Source of the DNA: Oscillospiraceae bacterium | GTDB taxonomy: Bacteria; Bacillota; Clostridia; Oscillospirales; Ruminococcaceae | NCBI GenBank assembly: GCA_009777155.1 | Contig: WRMK01000001.1 | Coordinates: 1 to 64,000, forward strand | Direction of reading: 5' to 3' | Length of the DNA stretch: 64,000 nt | In this document: positions 1-9,091 of the stretch, one piece after another | Layout: the number at the start of each line of letters is the position of its first letter | Numbering within the stretch: the stretch's first letter is position 1 | The notes under the pieces: model-generated | The model's database searches: none | Seen by the model: only the letters and a program-made list of their open reading frames with translations | Told to the model about the DNA's origin: nothing | Position numbers and translations under genes: made by a program

Positions 1-34
1 GCCACTCGCGGCGCGTGAGCGAGGGTGTTTTTGC

Positions 35-200
35 CTACTTTTTGCACAAGCAAAAAGTAGGTGGGGGTTTGGGGGCAAAGCCCCCATTAAGGGACATGGG
101 GTTTGGGTTTTGCCCCCATTATAAGGGGGAGCGGGGGCGAAGCCCCCATTGTGCGGCGTAAGCCGCACCGATTGCGCGGCGTAGCCGCGCCCAAAGAAAA
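35..200. repeat. array of short perfect hairpins (cctactttttg..caaaaagtagg; gggggcaaagccccc; gggggcgaagccccc; gtgcggcgtaagccgcac; gcgcggcgtagccgcgc)
   Basis: Direct reading of self-complementary arms upstream of the GH9 gene. Confidence 0.7.
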
Positions 201-273
201 AATAAAAATACCCCTTGCAATTTCCAAAAACCTATGATACAATTGATAAAAACAATAAAGGTACATAAAACTT

Positions 274-2034
274 ATGAAACACACCCAAACAATCCATCTA
301 AACCAACTCGGCTACGCCCCGAACGCCGTTAAGAAGGCGGTCTTGCCTGTAGATGCAAGCGAGTTTTCAATTGTCTGCACTGTTGAAAACGCAGTTGTTT
401 TCAATGGCAAAGCCTCCGAAAAAGTCTACTCGGAGGGTTCGCGGGAGTGGGTGAGGATTGCCGACTTTACCGCTTTAACGCGGCAAGGCGAGTATGTGCT
501 GGTGGCGAAGTCGGGCGAATCGGCACAGTCGGCGCAATCGCCGCAGTCGTGCGAATTGGCGCAGTCGCCGCAGTCGTGCGAATCGCCGCAGTCGCCCGAA
601 ACGGCGCAGTCGCCCGAATCGGCACAGTCGCCGCAATCGCCGCAGTCGTGCGAATCACCGCAATCGGCGCGGTCGTGCGAATCGGCGCAATCGCCGCAAC
701 CGCCGCAGTCGTGCGAATCGCCGCAATTCAAAATCACCCCCACCCCCTACGCCGAACTCCGCCGCGCCTTGTTGGATTTTTACGAGTACCAAAAATGCGG
801 CGTTGCAGTTGACGCGGGGCCGTGGTCGCACCCGCCCTGCCATACCTCAATCGGCTTTGTAATCGACGAAAACGGCGCGAAAACCGGCGTGACGAAAGAC
901 GTTGCGGGGGGCTGGCACGATGCGGGCGATTACGGGCGGTACATAGTCCCGTCGGCGGCGACAGTCGCGCAGTTACTGCTTGCGAATAACCCCGACCTCC
1001 TCGACGTAGTATGGTTCGAGGTCGAGTGGATGCTGAAAATGCAGGACGAGGTCAGCGGCGGCATCTATCACAAGGTCAGTTGCCGCAATTTCAACCCGCT
1101 GAACGAAATGCCCCATGACGAGCATGACGAGTTGGTAATCTGCCCGATTTCAGCCGAGGCAACGGCCGATTTCGCCGCGTCTATGGCTTTGGCGGCGCGC
1201 TTTTACCCGCAGTATTCTCAAAAATTGCTCACATCGGCAACCTCGGCGTGGGATTGGTGCATGAAAAACTTGCACTTCGCCGAATCAAACAGCGGCTTCA
1301 AGAACCCGCCCACCGTCACAACAGGCCCGTACGGCAACACGAGCATCAAGAGCAAATACTTCTGGGCGGCGTGCGAGTTGTTTGGGGCTACGGGGGAACA
1401 GAAGTACCACGATTATATCAAGACCGCAGAGATTAGCGCGGGTGTACACTGGAAAGAGTCGGGGACTTTCGGGATTCTTGCCTATTTGCGGAGTGCCAAA
1501 GCCGATTCCGCAATCGCCGCCCGCATGAAAAAGACCCTTTTAGACAGGGCGGGCGAGATTATTACGGCCTGCAATGCCGACCCGTACGGGGTCTCGCTCG
1601 GCGTTGACTATAGGTGGGGTAGCAACGGCGACATCGGCAACAACGCCATGACCTTGCTACTCGCCGAGCAATTTGCCGACATTGCAAATAGTGCAAATAA
1701 ATACCGTGAATACGCGGCCGAACACCTGAATTATCTGCTGGGCAAGAACCCGCTCGGCAAGTGCTACGTCAGCGGATTCGGCGCAAACCCGCTCAAACAC
1801 CCGCACCATCGCCCGTCGGTGGCGGTGGGTGAGGCTGTACCCGGTATGGTGTCGGGCGGGCCGTGCGGCAACACAAGCTTCGAGCCGATTCTGCACAGCC
1901 ACTGCGCCAACCAACCCCCCATGAAGTGCTTCATCGACCACCACGAAAGTTTCTCGTCGAACGAGATAACTATATATTGGAACGCCCCATTCTATTTCTT
2001 GCTCTCCGAGCAAGAAATAATGAATAATGAATAG
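274..2034 (+). CDS. glycoside hydrolase family 9 (cellulase) with N-terminal Ig-like domain and a long Ser/Gln/Pro/Cys-rich insert
   Basis: QLGYxPxxxK N-terminus, GGWHDAGDYGRY, YLLGKNPLGKCYVSGFGANPLKHPHHRPS are GH9 hallmarks. Confidence 0.9.
   Translation: MKHTQTIHLNQLGYAPNAVKKAVLPVDASEFSIVCTVENAVVFNGKASEKVYSEGSREWVRIADFTALTRQGEYVLVAKSGESAQSAQSPQSCELAQSPQSCESPQSPETAQSPESAQSPQSPQSCESPQSARSCESAQSPQPPQSCESPQFKITPTPYAELRRALLDFYEYQKCGVAVDAGPWSHPPCHTSIGFVIDENGAKTGVTKDVAGGWHDAGDYGRYIVPSAATVAQLLLANNPDLLDVVWFEVEWMLKMQDEVSGGIYHKVSCRNFNPLNEMPHDEHDELVICPISAEATADFAASMALAARFYPQYSQKLLTSATSAWDWCMKNLHFAESNSGFKNPPTVTTGPYGNTSIKSKYFWAACELFGATGEQKYHDYIKTAEISAGVHWKESGTFGILAYLRSAKADSAIAARMKKTLLDRAGEIITACNADPYGVSLGVDYRWGSNGDIGNNAMTLLLAEQFADIANSANKYREYAAEHLNYLLGKNPLGKCYVSGFGANPLKHPHHRPSVAVGEAVPGMVSGGPCGNTSFEPILHSHCANQPPMKCFIDHHESFSSNEITIYWNAPFYFLLSEQEIMNNE
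507..732 (+). repeat. in-frame degenerate tandem repeat coding for (S)PQSCES/AQSPQS units inside the GH9 gene
   Basis: Repeated cagtcgccgcagtcgtgcgaatcg-like units. Confidence 0.9.
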
Positions 2035-2225
2035 TGAATAATGAATAATTGTGGAGGTCGCTCCGCGACGGTTTTCCGATTGAATAGCTTACAACTCGTA
2101 TGCAATCTTTTCACGATAATTAAACTAAATATCGCGAAAAATCGGTATACGAGTTGTCAGCTATTCAATCGGAAATCCGTCGCGGAGCGACACCTCAATT
2201 ATTCATTATTCCTTATTCACTATTA
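2016..2225. repeat. long inverted repeat bounded by GAATAAT/GAATAGT heptamers
   Basis: aataatgaataatgaatagtgaataatgaataattgtggaggtcgctccgcgacgg..attgaatagct.acaactcgtat mirrored by atacgagttgt.agctattcaat..ccgtcgcggagcgacacctcaattattcattattccttattcactatt. Confidence 0.9.
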
Positions 2226-3148
2226 CTTGAAACGCAGTTCCTCCCCGCGTTTTTCGCACTATAAAGTGCCTTATCCGCTCCGCCGATAAGTTCGTATACG
2301 GTCGTTTCGCCTTGCTCTTTTGTATCGGCCGCGTTTACACCTATGCTTATGGTAATTCTTGTGGGCGGTTGGTCGGGGTTGCAGATTTGTCGGATTGGAA
2401 CCTCCTCGACCTGCGCCCGCAACTGCTCCGCGACGCCTTTCGCGCCCTGTAGGTCAGTATTCGGCAACAGCACCACAAACTCCTCGCCGCCCCATCTCGC
2501 CGCAAAATCCCCCGACCGTTTCAGCACCTGCCGAAAGACTTCCGCAACGGTGCAAAGCGCGACGTCGCCCTGCTGATGCCCGTAGGTATCGTTGTAATGC
2601 TTGAAATTATCCACGTCAATCATCAACACACTTATCGGTATCTTCTCACGCTTGGCGCGCCGCCATTCCGAATTCATCTGTGTCTCGAAAAACCGCCGAT
2701 TGGGCAATTCGGTAAGGCGGTCGGTCATGCTCAGTCGTTCAATTATCCGCAGTTGCTCCAATATCATAATCTGATTACGCAGTCTAAGTTTAACAATCGC
2801 CGACGAAAACGGCTTGCTGATGTAATCCGCGGCCCCGAGCGACAACCCCTTTTCCTCGTCCTCGGAATTACGCAGGCCGGTGATGAAAATCACGGGTATG
2901 TCTTTCGTCAATTCGGTGCTTTTTAACACGGTGATAACTTCATAGCCGTCCATGTCGGGCATGATTATGTCGAGCAGAATCACGTCCGGCGCGTATTTCT
3001 CTGCCGCCGCAATCGCCGCCGCGCCGCTTTTCGCCGCATATGTAGTATACTCGCCGCTGAGTATTGAATTAAGCGCGATAATATTCGAGTTCTCGTCGTC
3101 CACAATCAAGACGGCGCGTTTTCTTGCGGATTCAATATTATTTGTCAT
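2213..3148 (-). CDS. response regulator with GGDEF domain (diguanylate cyclase)
   Basis: REC domain (LIVDDENSN, DVILLDIIMPDMDGYEV) and RWGGEEFVVLLP. Confidence 0.92.
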   Translation of the reverse strand: MTNNIESARKRAVLIVDDENSNIIALNSILSGEYTTYAAKSGAAAIAAAEKYAPDVILLDIIMPDMDGYEVITVLKSTELTKDIPVIFITGLRNSEDEEKGLSLGAADYISKPFSSAIVKLRLRNQIMILEQLRIIERLSMTDRLTELPNRRFFETQMNSEWRRAKREKIPISVLMIDVDNFKHYNDTYGHQQGDVALCTVAEVFRQVLKRSGDFAARWGGEEFVVLLPNTDLQGAKGVAEQLRAQVEEVPIRQICNPDQPPTRITISIGVNAADTKEQGETTVYELIGGADKALYSAKNAGRNCVSSNSE

Positions 3149-6100
3149 ACGTAATCCCCTTTAAGCTTATTTAGCTCGTCAACGGCTTCCTTAAATTCGT
3201 AGTTCTCAACCCGCGTAATCAGCACGTCCGCGCCCGGAACAGCCCGTAGTCGCTCGACAAGATTAAAGCTGTCGGGGTTAATATTCAACAGCAACGGCTC
3301 TAACTCGGCGAACAGCTCGGCAGTCTCGGACTTGGATAGCGGCCGAATATTTTCTTGCTGTGTCAATGCCGACTGCAACAGCGGCTCTAAGCCTTTGTGT
3401 ACCTCATCGAACGCGGTTTTGAGTTCACTCATTTTCTCAATCGGCGGCAATTCGTGCAACTTCAATAATCGTTCAACTTCCATTGCCGCGTTTTGCAGTT
3501 CGGGCTCGGCAATCTGCCCTGCGTTGCCTTTGAGAGTATGCGCCAATCGGTGGGCGAGGGTGAAGCTTTTGCCGTCAATAGCGGCCACGAGTTCATCGTA
3601 AGTCCCGCGGTTGTTCTTGGCGAACGCAATCCGCAGTTTCTCAAGGATTTCCGCCTTTTGCCGAAGTCGCTCGGCCTCGTCGTCGTCGCCCATGCTAATT
3701 GGAGTTAGGTACTTCAAGAGTATCAGCCACAATTCCTGCGCCGTGAACGGCTTTCCAAGGCAGTTCGGCATATTATTTTTGCGGTACTTCTCCAACTCGC
3801 CCGACATGACGTTTGCAGTCATGGCGACTATCGGCGTGCCTACGCCCAACTGGGTAATCCGCGACGCCGCCTCCATGCCGTCCATTACAGGCATGAACAT
3901 GTCCATGAAGATTAGGTCGAACGGCTTTTCGCCGTTTTCCATGCGTGTAATGACCGCCTCGAGGGCTTCCTTGCCGTTCTCGGTCTCGACCGACTGTAGC
4001 CCCACACGCGCCAAATGCTCGCATATAAGCTCACGGTTCATGAAATTATCGTCGCAAATCAGCACTAATTCTTGGTGAAAATTCGGCTTTTGAATCTTGT
4101 TCGCCTTTGACTTTTCGGGAGCATGGGATTCAGACTCGGTTGCGGCATTGGCAATGGTATCAAAATCAAGTTCAAAGCTGAACAGGCTGCCCGCGCCCGG
4201 CTCACTCACGACGTTCAGCTTGCCGCCCATGAGTTCAACCAAATTCGCGGTAATCGACAAGCCTAAGCCCGTGCCGCCGTAGTTGCGGGTCGTCCCCGAG
4301 TCCGCCTGCATGAACGGCTCGAAAATCCGCTCAATCTGCTTACTGTTCATACCTATGCCGTTGTCGCATACTTCAAAATAGACAATAGCCTTAGTGTCGC
4401 CCTGCTCGTCGGTCTTGATTGTCTTGACCACCGCCGATAGCTTTACCGAACCCATGTCGGTGAATTTCACCGCGTTCGACAACAGATTCATCAAGGCTTG
4501 ATAGAGCCGTACCGAGTCCCCGATAAGTTTCCGCCCCGCAATCGGTTCTGCATAGAGCCGCAAGTCCAATCCCTTTTCCTTAGCCGCCGGAAGTATCACC
4601 GACTGACACCGCGAGACGACTTCATGTAACTCAAACGGCGCATTATCGAAAGTCATCTTGCCCGCCTCGATTTTGGATATGTCAAGAATATCGTTGATTA
4701 TTCGGAGCAACCATTTTGCACTGTCGTTGATTTTGCCGAGGTAATCCTTGACTTGATAATCAATTGCGCGGTCAATCGCAAGCTCGGCAAATCCTAACAC
4801 GCTATTCATCGGGGTGCGAATTTCATGGCTCATTATCGCCAAAAACTCCGACTTGGCGCGGCTTGCGGCTTGTGCGGACTCGAGCAATCGCTGTTCGGTG
4901 ATGTCGCAGTAGTACCCTTCAACCAAGTGCGGCGTGCCGTCTGTTTTGGTCTCAATCACGCGGCTGCGCTCCCAGATAACCTTCTCGGTGCCGTCGGGAA
5001 CAGTAATCCTGTAGGTCGTCTCGTACGGCAGGCCTTTCGCGAGTGTCTGCTCGCTGATAATCATGACGTTTTCGGCGTCTTCAAGATTATTGATATTCAG
5101 ATACCGCACAGAGCTTTTCCCGATTAAATCCTCGGCGGCGTAGCCTATAAGCTCCTTTGAGCCCTTGCTTACGAAAGTATATGTATACTCGGGCGGGTCG
5201 TAAAGATGCTGAAACACCATGCCGGGCAGGTTGTCAATCATCGCTTCAATCCGCGCCGTCATGCTCTTGAGTTGGGTTAAATCCTGCACAGTCGAAAGGA
5301 GTACATTATCAAAGCCGTCCTTGTAATCGTCAATCCGCACAAGTGTCACCAAAACGGGGTGCGGAACCCCCAAAGTCGTCTGATACACCGCCTCAAAGCT
5401 ATTGTAACCCTTTTGGACGGCGACTTTTGCATACTTTTTAAGTTTCTCCAACGTATTTTCACCGTCGGGCTGTTTTTCGGGGAAGACTTTGTAATAATTA
5501 TCGAAAAACTCCTGCTTGGTCTTGCACCCCGAATGTTTGAAGGCGGTCTCGTTGCAGTCGATAACTGTTAAATCTTCCTTGATTAAAGCACAGACAATCG
5601 GGATTGCGTCGAGCATTGTCTTTATCCGCAGGTGTGTTTCCTCGGCGGCTTTTTCGGCGGTTTTGCGGACGGTAATATCGGTCGCAATGCCTAAAAGTCC
5701 GATTACGGTGTTGTTTTGGACAAGCGGCGTGCGGATAATCTGCATGGCTTTGCGGACACCGCCCGGGTAGGTATACCAGTTCTCGGTGACAATGGTCTCG
5801 CGTTCTTTCAAGACCCGCTGATTGCTCGCGTAGAACTCGGCGGGCGTGTTTTTATCGGTGGTGTACATTGCGTCATAATCCTGCCCGATTATGTCTTCCT
5901 TTGTCACGCCAAACTCCCGCTCGAAGGTACTGTTACAGCTTGTGTAGAGATTATTCAGGTCTTTAGTGAACACCAAAGCGGGAATCGAATTGTATATAGC
6001 GTGGAGCCGCGCCGTCTGCTCTGCCATGGCTTTGCGGGTTTTCAAAATCATCGTGTAGGACACCACAAGGATTGCAATAATCACAAAAAGCGCGATGAGT

Positions 6101-6225
6101 ACGCCGATGAACAGCGGGCGGTCATGGTGTTCGTGGTCGGTCATAACCACAGTAGCAGTCAGCGCAACCAAAATAACTATGACTGCCGCCACGGCGATGA
6201 ATAATAGCTTGTTAATACGATTCAT
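3145..6225 (-). CDS. hybrid sensor histidine kinase: TM segments, multiple PAS, HisKA (HEIRTPMNSVLG), HATPase, REC and Hpt domains
   Basis: HEIRTPMNSVLGF; GGTGLGLSI; DLIFMDMFMPVMDGMEA; AHTLKGNAGQ. Confidence 0.93.
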   Translation of the reverse strand: MNRINKLLFIAVAAVIVILVALTATVVMTDHEHHDRPLFIGVLIALFVIIAILVVSYTMILKTRKAMAEQTARLHAIYNSIPALVFTKDLNNLYTSCNSTFEREFGVTKEDIIGQDYDAMYTTDKNTPAEFYASNQRVLKERETIVTENWYTYPGGVRKAMQIIRTPLVQNNTVIGLLGIATDITVRKTAEKAAEETHLRIKTMLDAIPIVCALIKEDLTVIDCNETAFKHSGCKTKQEFFDNYYKVFPEKQPDGENTLEKLKKYAKVAVQKGYNSFEAVYQTTLGVPHPVLVTLVRIDDYKDGFDNVLLSTVQDLTQLKSMTARIEAMIDNLPGMVFQHLYDPPEYTYTFVSKGSKELIGYAAEDLIGKSSVRYLNINNLEDAENVMIISEQTLAKGLPYETTYRITVPDGTEKVIWERSRVIETKTDGTPHLVEGYYCDITEQRLLESAQAASRAKSEFLAIMSHEIRTPMNSVLGFAELAIDRAIDYQVKDYLGKINDSAKWLLRIINDILDISKIEAGKMTFDNAPFELHEVVSRCQSVILPAAKEKGLDLRLYAEPIAGRKLIGDSVRLYQALMNLLSNAVKFTDMGSVKLSAVVKTIKTDEQGDTKAIVYFEVCDNGIGMNSKQIERIFEPFMQADSGTTRNYGGTGLGLSITANLVELMGGKLNVVSEPGAGSLFSFELDFDTIANAATESESHAPEKSKANKIQKPNFHQELVLICDDNFMNRELICEHLARVGLQSVETENGKEALEAVITRMENGEKPFDLIFMDMFMPVMDGMEAASRITQLGVGTPIVAMTANVMSGELEKYRKNNMPNCLGKPFTAQELWLILLKYLTPISMGDDDEAERLRQKAEILEKLRIAFAKNNRGTYDELVAAIDGKSFTLAHRLAHTLKGNAGQIAEPELQNAAMEVERLLKLHELPPIEKMSELKTAFDEVHKGLEPLLQSALTQQENIRPLSKSETAELFAELEPLLLNINPDSFNLVERLRAVPGADVLITRVENYEFKEAVDELNKLKGDYV

Positions 6226-6243
6226 AGTGTGTCCCTTCAGAAT

Positions 6244-6275
6244 AATGCAGAATGCAGAATGCAGAATGCAGAAAT
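6244..6275. repeat. solo (GCAGAAT)n heptamer end
   Basis: aatgcagaatgcagaatgcagaatgcagaaat. Confidence 0.85.
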
Positions 6276-6310
6276 AGTTTGGATTTAATTAGCGGAGCAG
6301 TTGTTTGGGG

Positions 6311-6575
6311 GCAGTGGGGGTGCAGGGGTCTATGTCTGCGACACCGCAAAGAATCCGTGCGCCCGCGGCAGAGACCGTTCAGCCCACGCAACATCGACAA
6401 TGAGTGTTCCACTTGGCGGCTTGTGGGTTCGCTGTGCATAAGAAGTCTGCCCCCGAAAGGGGTTCTTCCGTCTACAAAATTTTTGGGACGAGAGGGTTAT
6501 GTTTCGCCAAGTGCAAGGGCGGGTCGCGCGGTTTCTTTGAGGTGGCGCAGACATAGACCCCTGCACCCCTACTGC
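6311..6575 (-). repeat. long-stem repeat element, copy A
   Basis: Arms gcagtgggggtgcaggggtctatgtctgcgacaccgcaaagaatccgtgcg / imperfect reverse complement ending cctgcacccctactgc; core resembles copy C on the opposite strand. Confidence 0.85.
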
Positions 6576-6679
6576 GATTCACGCCTTTAAGCCCTCGCGT
6601 TTCCGTGGGATTACGGGCGAACCCATAGTAACCCGCCCCTACAACATTGTGAATTATTAACGACATAAAAATTTTTTCA

Positions 6680-6787
6680 GTGTAGGGGCGAACTGTGTTC
6701 GCCCGCATGTACAGCAAGGTTTGTAAGTGCGATTTGGCGGGCGGGCGCATTGCGGTCTATATGCGGGCGCGCATTGCGCGCCCCTAC
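6680..6787. repeat. short palindromic repeats of the tgtaggggcg-[variable palindrome]-cgcccctaca type
   Basis: tgtaggggcgaactgtgttcgcccgcatgt and gcgggcgcgcattgcgcgcccctac. Confidence 0.75.
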
Positions 6788-6852
6788 AGCGTTCACGCCT
6801 TTTCGCCCAATCGGGTATGGGCGGGCGCGCCGTAGTAACCCGCCCCCACAAC

Positions 6853-8193
6853 CTATTTCAAACCTTTAACAAAATCCGCCAAAACATCCTCCATATCGGG
6901 TTTGCCGATTTCTTGCAGGCTGTATTCTACGCGGGTGTGCGGCTTGTTGATTTTTACGACGCGGCCTAAGTCTATGGGCGTGGCAATTACCACGGCATCG
7001 CAGTCTACGGCTTCGATTGTCGCGGTCAGGTCGCGCATTTGTTCCTCGCCGTAACCCATTGCAGGGAGTAACGTGCCTATGTTGGGGTAAATGCGATAAG
7101 TCTCCGCTAATTTCCCGACTGCGAACGGCCGCGGGTCGATAATTTCAGCCGCGCCGAACCGCTTCGCCGCTACAACTCCTGCGCCGATTTTCATTTCGCC
7201 GTGGGTTAAAGTCGGGCCGTCTTCTATGACTAACACCCGCTTACCTTTGATTAGCGCGGGGTCTTCAACGCTGATTGTACTCGCCGCATCAATCACGACT
7301 GCGCCCGGATTCACCCGTGCAATATTCTCGCGCACTGCCAAAATATTCGCAAAATCCGCGCTGTCAATCTTATTAATCACGATTACATCGGCAATCCGCG
7401 CCGTCACTTCGCCGGGGTAATACGCCAGCTCGTGGCCGGGCCTGTGCGGGTCGGTTACTGTTATCATTAAATCGGGCTTGTAGAACGGGAAGTCGTTGTT
7501 GCCGCCGTCCCACAGGATTACGTCGCAACCGTCGGGGTCGTTTTCGGCGGCGCGCAGAATCGCCTCGTAGTCCACACCTGCGTAGATTACGTTTCCGCGG
7601 GTAATATGCGGTTCGTATTCTTCCATTTCCTCAATTGTGCAATTGTGCTTTTTGAGGTCGTCTATAACTGCAAAACGCTGAACCTTCTGCGCCTCCAAGT
7701 CCCCATAAGGCATCGGGTGACGGATAGCAATGACTTTCAGCCCTTTTTGCATAAGAATCTCGACTATTCTGCGGGAAGTCTGGCTCTTGCCGCAACCGGT
7801 TCTCGACGCGCCGACCGCGATTAGCGGCTTGTTAGACTTAATCATGGTGTTCTTGTGGCCGAGCAAGGTGAAATCCGCGCCCGCCGCATTAACCATCGCG
7901 CCGATGCCCATGACGGTGTTGTAAGTCACGTCGCTGTAAGCAAAGACGCACTCGTCCGCATCTAAGTCTTTAATCAGCTTTTCAAGGTCTTTCTGTTCAT
8001 AAATCGGAATCCCGTCCGGGTACAGTCCGCCCGCCAACGACGCCGGGTATTTCCGCCCCGCAATATCGGGAATCTGCGCGGCCGTGAACGCCACGACTTT
8101 GTAAGCCGGGTTGTCCCTGTAAAAAGTGTTGAAGTTGTGAAAATCGCGCCCCGCCGCGCCTATGATTATGATTTTACGTGCCGAGTTTGACAT
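6853..8193 (-). CDS. cyclic 2,3-diphosphoglycerate synthetase-like P-loop protein
   Basis: RKIIIIGAAGRDFHNFNTFYRDNPAYKVVAFTAAQIP; ASRTGCGKSQTSR P-loop; GGNNDFPFYKPDL. Confidence 0.75.
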   Translation of the reverse strand: MSNSARKIIIIGAAGRDFHNFNTFYRDNPAYKVVAFTAAQIPDIAGRKYPASLAGGLYPDGIPIYEQKDLEKLIKDLDADECVFAYSDVTYNTVMGIGAMVNAAGADFTLLGHKNTMIKSNKPLIAVGASRTGCGKSQTSRRIVEILMQKGLKVIAIRHPMPYGDLEAQKVQRFAVIDDLKKHNCTIEEMEEYEPHITRGNVIYAGVDYEAILRAAENDPDGCDVILWDGGNNDFPFYKPDLMITVTDPHRPGHELAYYPGEVTARIADVIVINKIDSADFANILAVRENIARVNPGAVVIDAASTISVEDPALIKGKRVLVIEDGPTLTHGEMKIGAGVVAAKRFGAAEIIDPRPFAVGKLAETYRIYPNIGTLLPAMGYGEEQMRDLTATIEAVDCDAVVIATPIDLGRVVKINKPHTRVEYSLQEIGKPDMEDVLADFVKGLK

Positions 8194-8363
8194 GTTTTTT
8201 TCTTCCTTTCGTTTGTAAGATAGTCACATACTTTAATTATACATAATTTGGGGTGGGTTGTCAAGAATTTTGGGGAAATTTTTGGGGGTGGACGGCGAAT
8301 TGGAATTTTCGCCTTGACAAAAGCAAAAAAATAATGTATAATAGGCATAGGGAGAGTTGAAAA

Positions 8364-8873
8364 ATGCAGATAGATATTCAAATTGATGCGCTTACACCTT
8401 GTTTGGTGGAACGAGAAACCGAGAAAATCGTTGACACGACTATCGAGAGAATCAGACCCTTGAAAAAAGATTATTCGGGCTGGAACTTTGATTGGTCTGT
8501 TCCGCTGAGAAATAATTACGAAATTTACGCATTGAAAATCATGGGAACCCCACAAATACAGGGTTTGATAGCGTTAAAAATTGTCCCGGCAAACGCCGCC
8601 GTGCATATTGATATAATCGAAACTGCACCTCATAACTACGGCAGAACAGGGAAATATATTGGTGTCGGCGGGCATTTGTTCGCGTTTGCCTGCAAGTTGG
8701 CTCAAGACAACGGATATGATTATGTGTATTTTGATGCAAAGACCAATCTTATTGAGTACTACAAAAAAGCACTCGGCGCTGTTCAAATCGGGCGTTCTCA
8801 AAGAATGATAATCGAGGGAAAAAGTTTTGACGGTTTACTTAACAAGTATTATGGAGGAAATCAACATGAATAA
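8364..8873 (+). CDS. GNAT-fold N-acetyltransferase-like protein, possible toxin component
   Basis: GGHLFAFACKLAQDNGYDYVYFDAKTNLIEYYKKALGA resembles a GNAT acetyltransferase; directly followed by a small acidic ORF. Confidence 0.6.
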   Translation: MQIDIQIDALTPCLVERETEKIVDTTIERIRPLKKDYSGWNFDWSVPLRNNYEIYALKIMGTPQIQGLIALKIVPANAAVHIDIIETAPHNYGRTGKYIGVGGHLFAFACKLAQDNGYDYVYFDAKTNLIEYYKKALGAVQIGRSQRMIIEGKSFDGLLNKYYGGNQHE

Positions 8874-9048
8874 CGAATATTTACAACTCGACGAAATGGC
8901 AACCGACGGTATCTTTGCCGTCCCGTCTGACAAAGACTTTGACATGCTGGCTCTGCGCCGTTATTGCAAGGAGAAAAACAAGCCTTACGAGGAACTTTCC
9001 GATGAGGAGATTAGTTTTTTTGCTGTTACGAAGAAGGCGGTTATTTAA
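8866..9048 (+). CDS. small protein (60 aa) overlapping the GNAT gene, candidate antitoxin
   Basis: ATG at 8866 overlaps the upstream stop; SD ggagg just upstream; MNNEYLQLDEMATDGIFAVPSDKDFDML. Confidence 0.55.
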   Translation: MNNEYLQLDEMATDGIFAVPSDKDFDMLALRRYCKEKNKPYEELSDEEISFFAVTKKAVI

Positions 9049-9053
9049 TAGAA

Positions 9054-9081
9054 AACGGCGGCCCACAAGCCGCCGTTTCCT
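9054..9081. terminator. hairpin terminator between convergent genes
   Basis: acggcggcccacaagccgccgtttcc. Confidence 0.65.
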
Positions 9082-9091
9082 TATCCAACCC

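Noticed and set aside
426-862. Four overlapping ORFs (426-743 -, 447-812 +, 467-658 -, 494-862 +) in the GH9 repeat
   Set aside because: They are alternative-frame translations of the GC-rich tandem repeat inside a clearly coding GH9 gene.
5716-6204. 162-aa plus-strand ORF
   Set aside because: Antisense to the hybrid histidine kinase, whose domains are clear.
6252-6750. ORFs 6252-6590 +, 6330-6566 - and 6472-6750 -
   Set aside because: They translate the arms and core of the long-stem repeat and palindromic repeats; no family resemblance.
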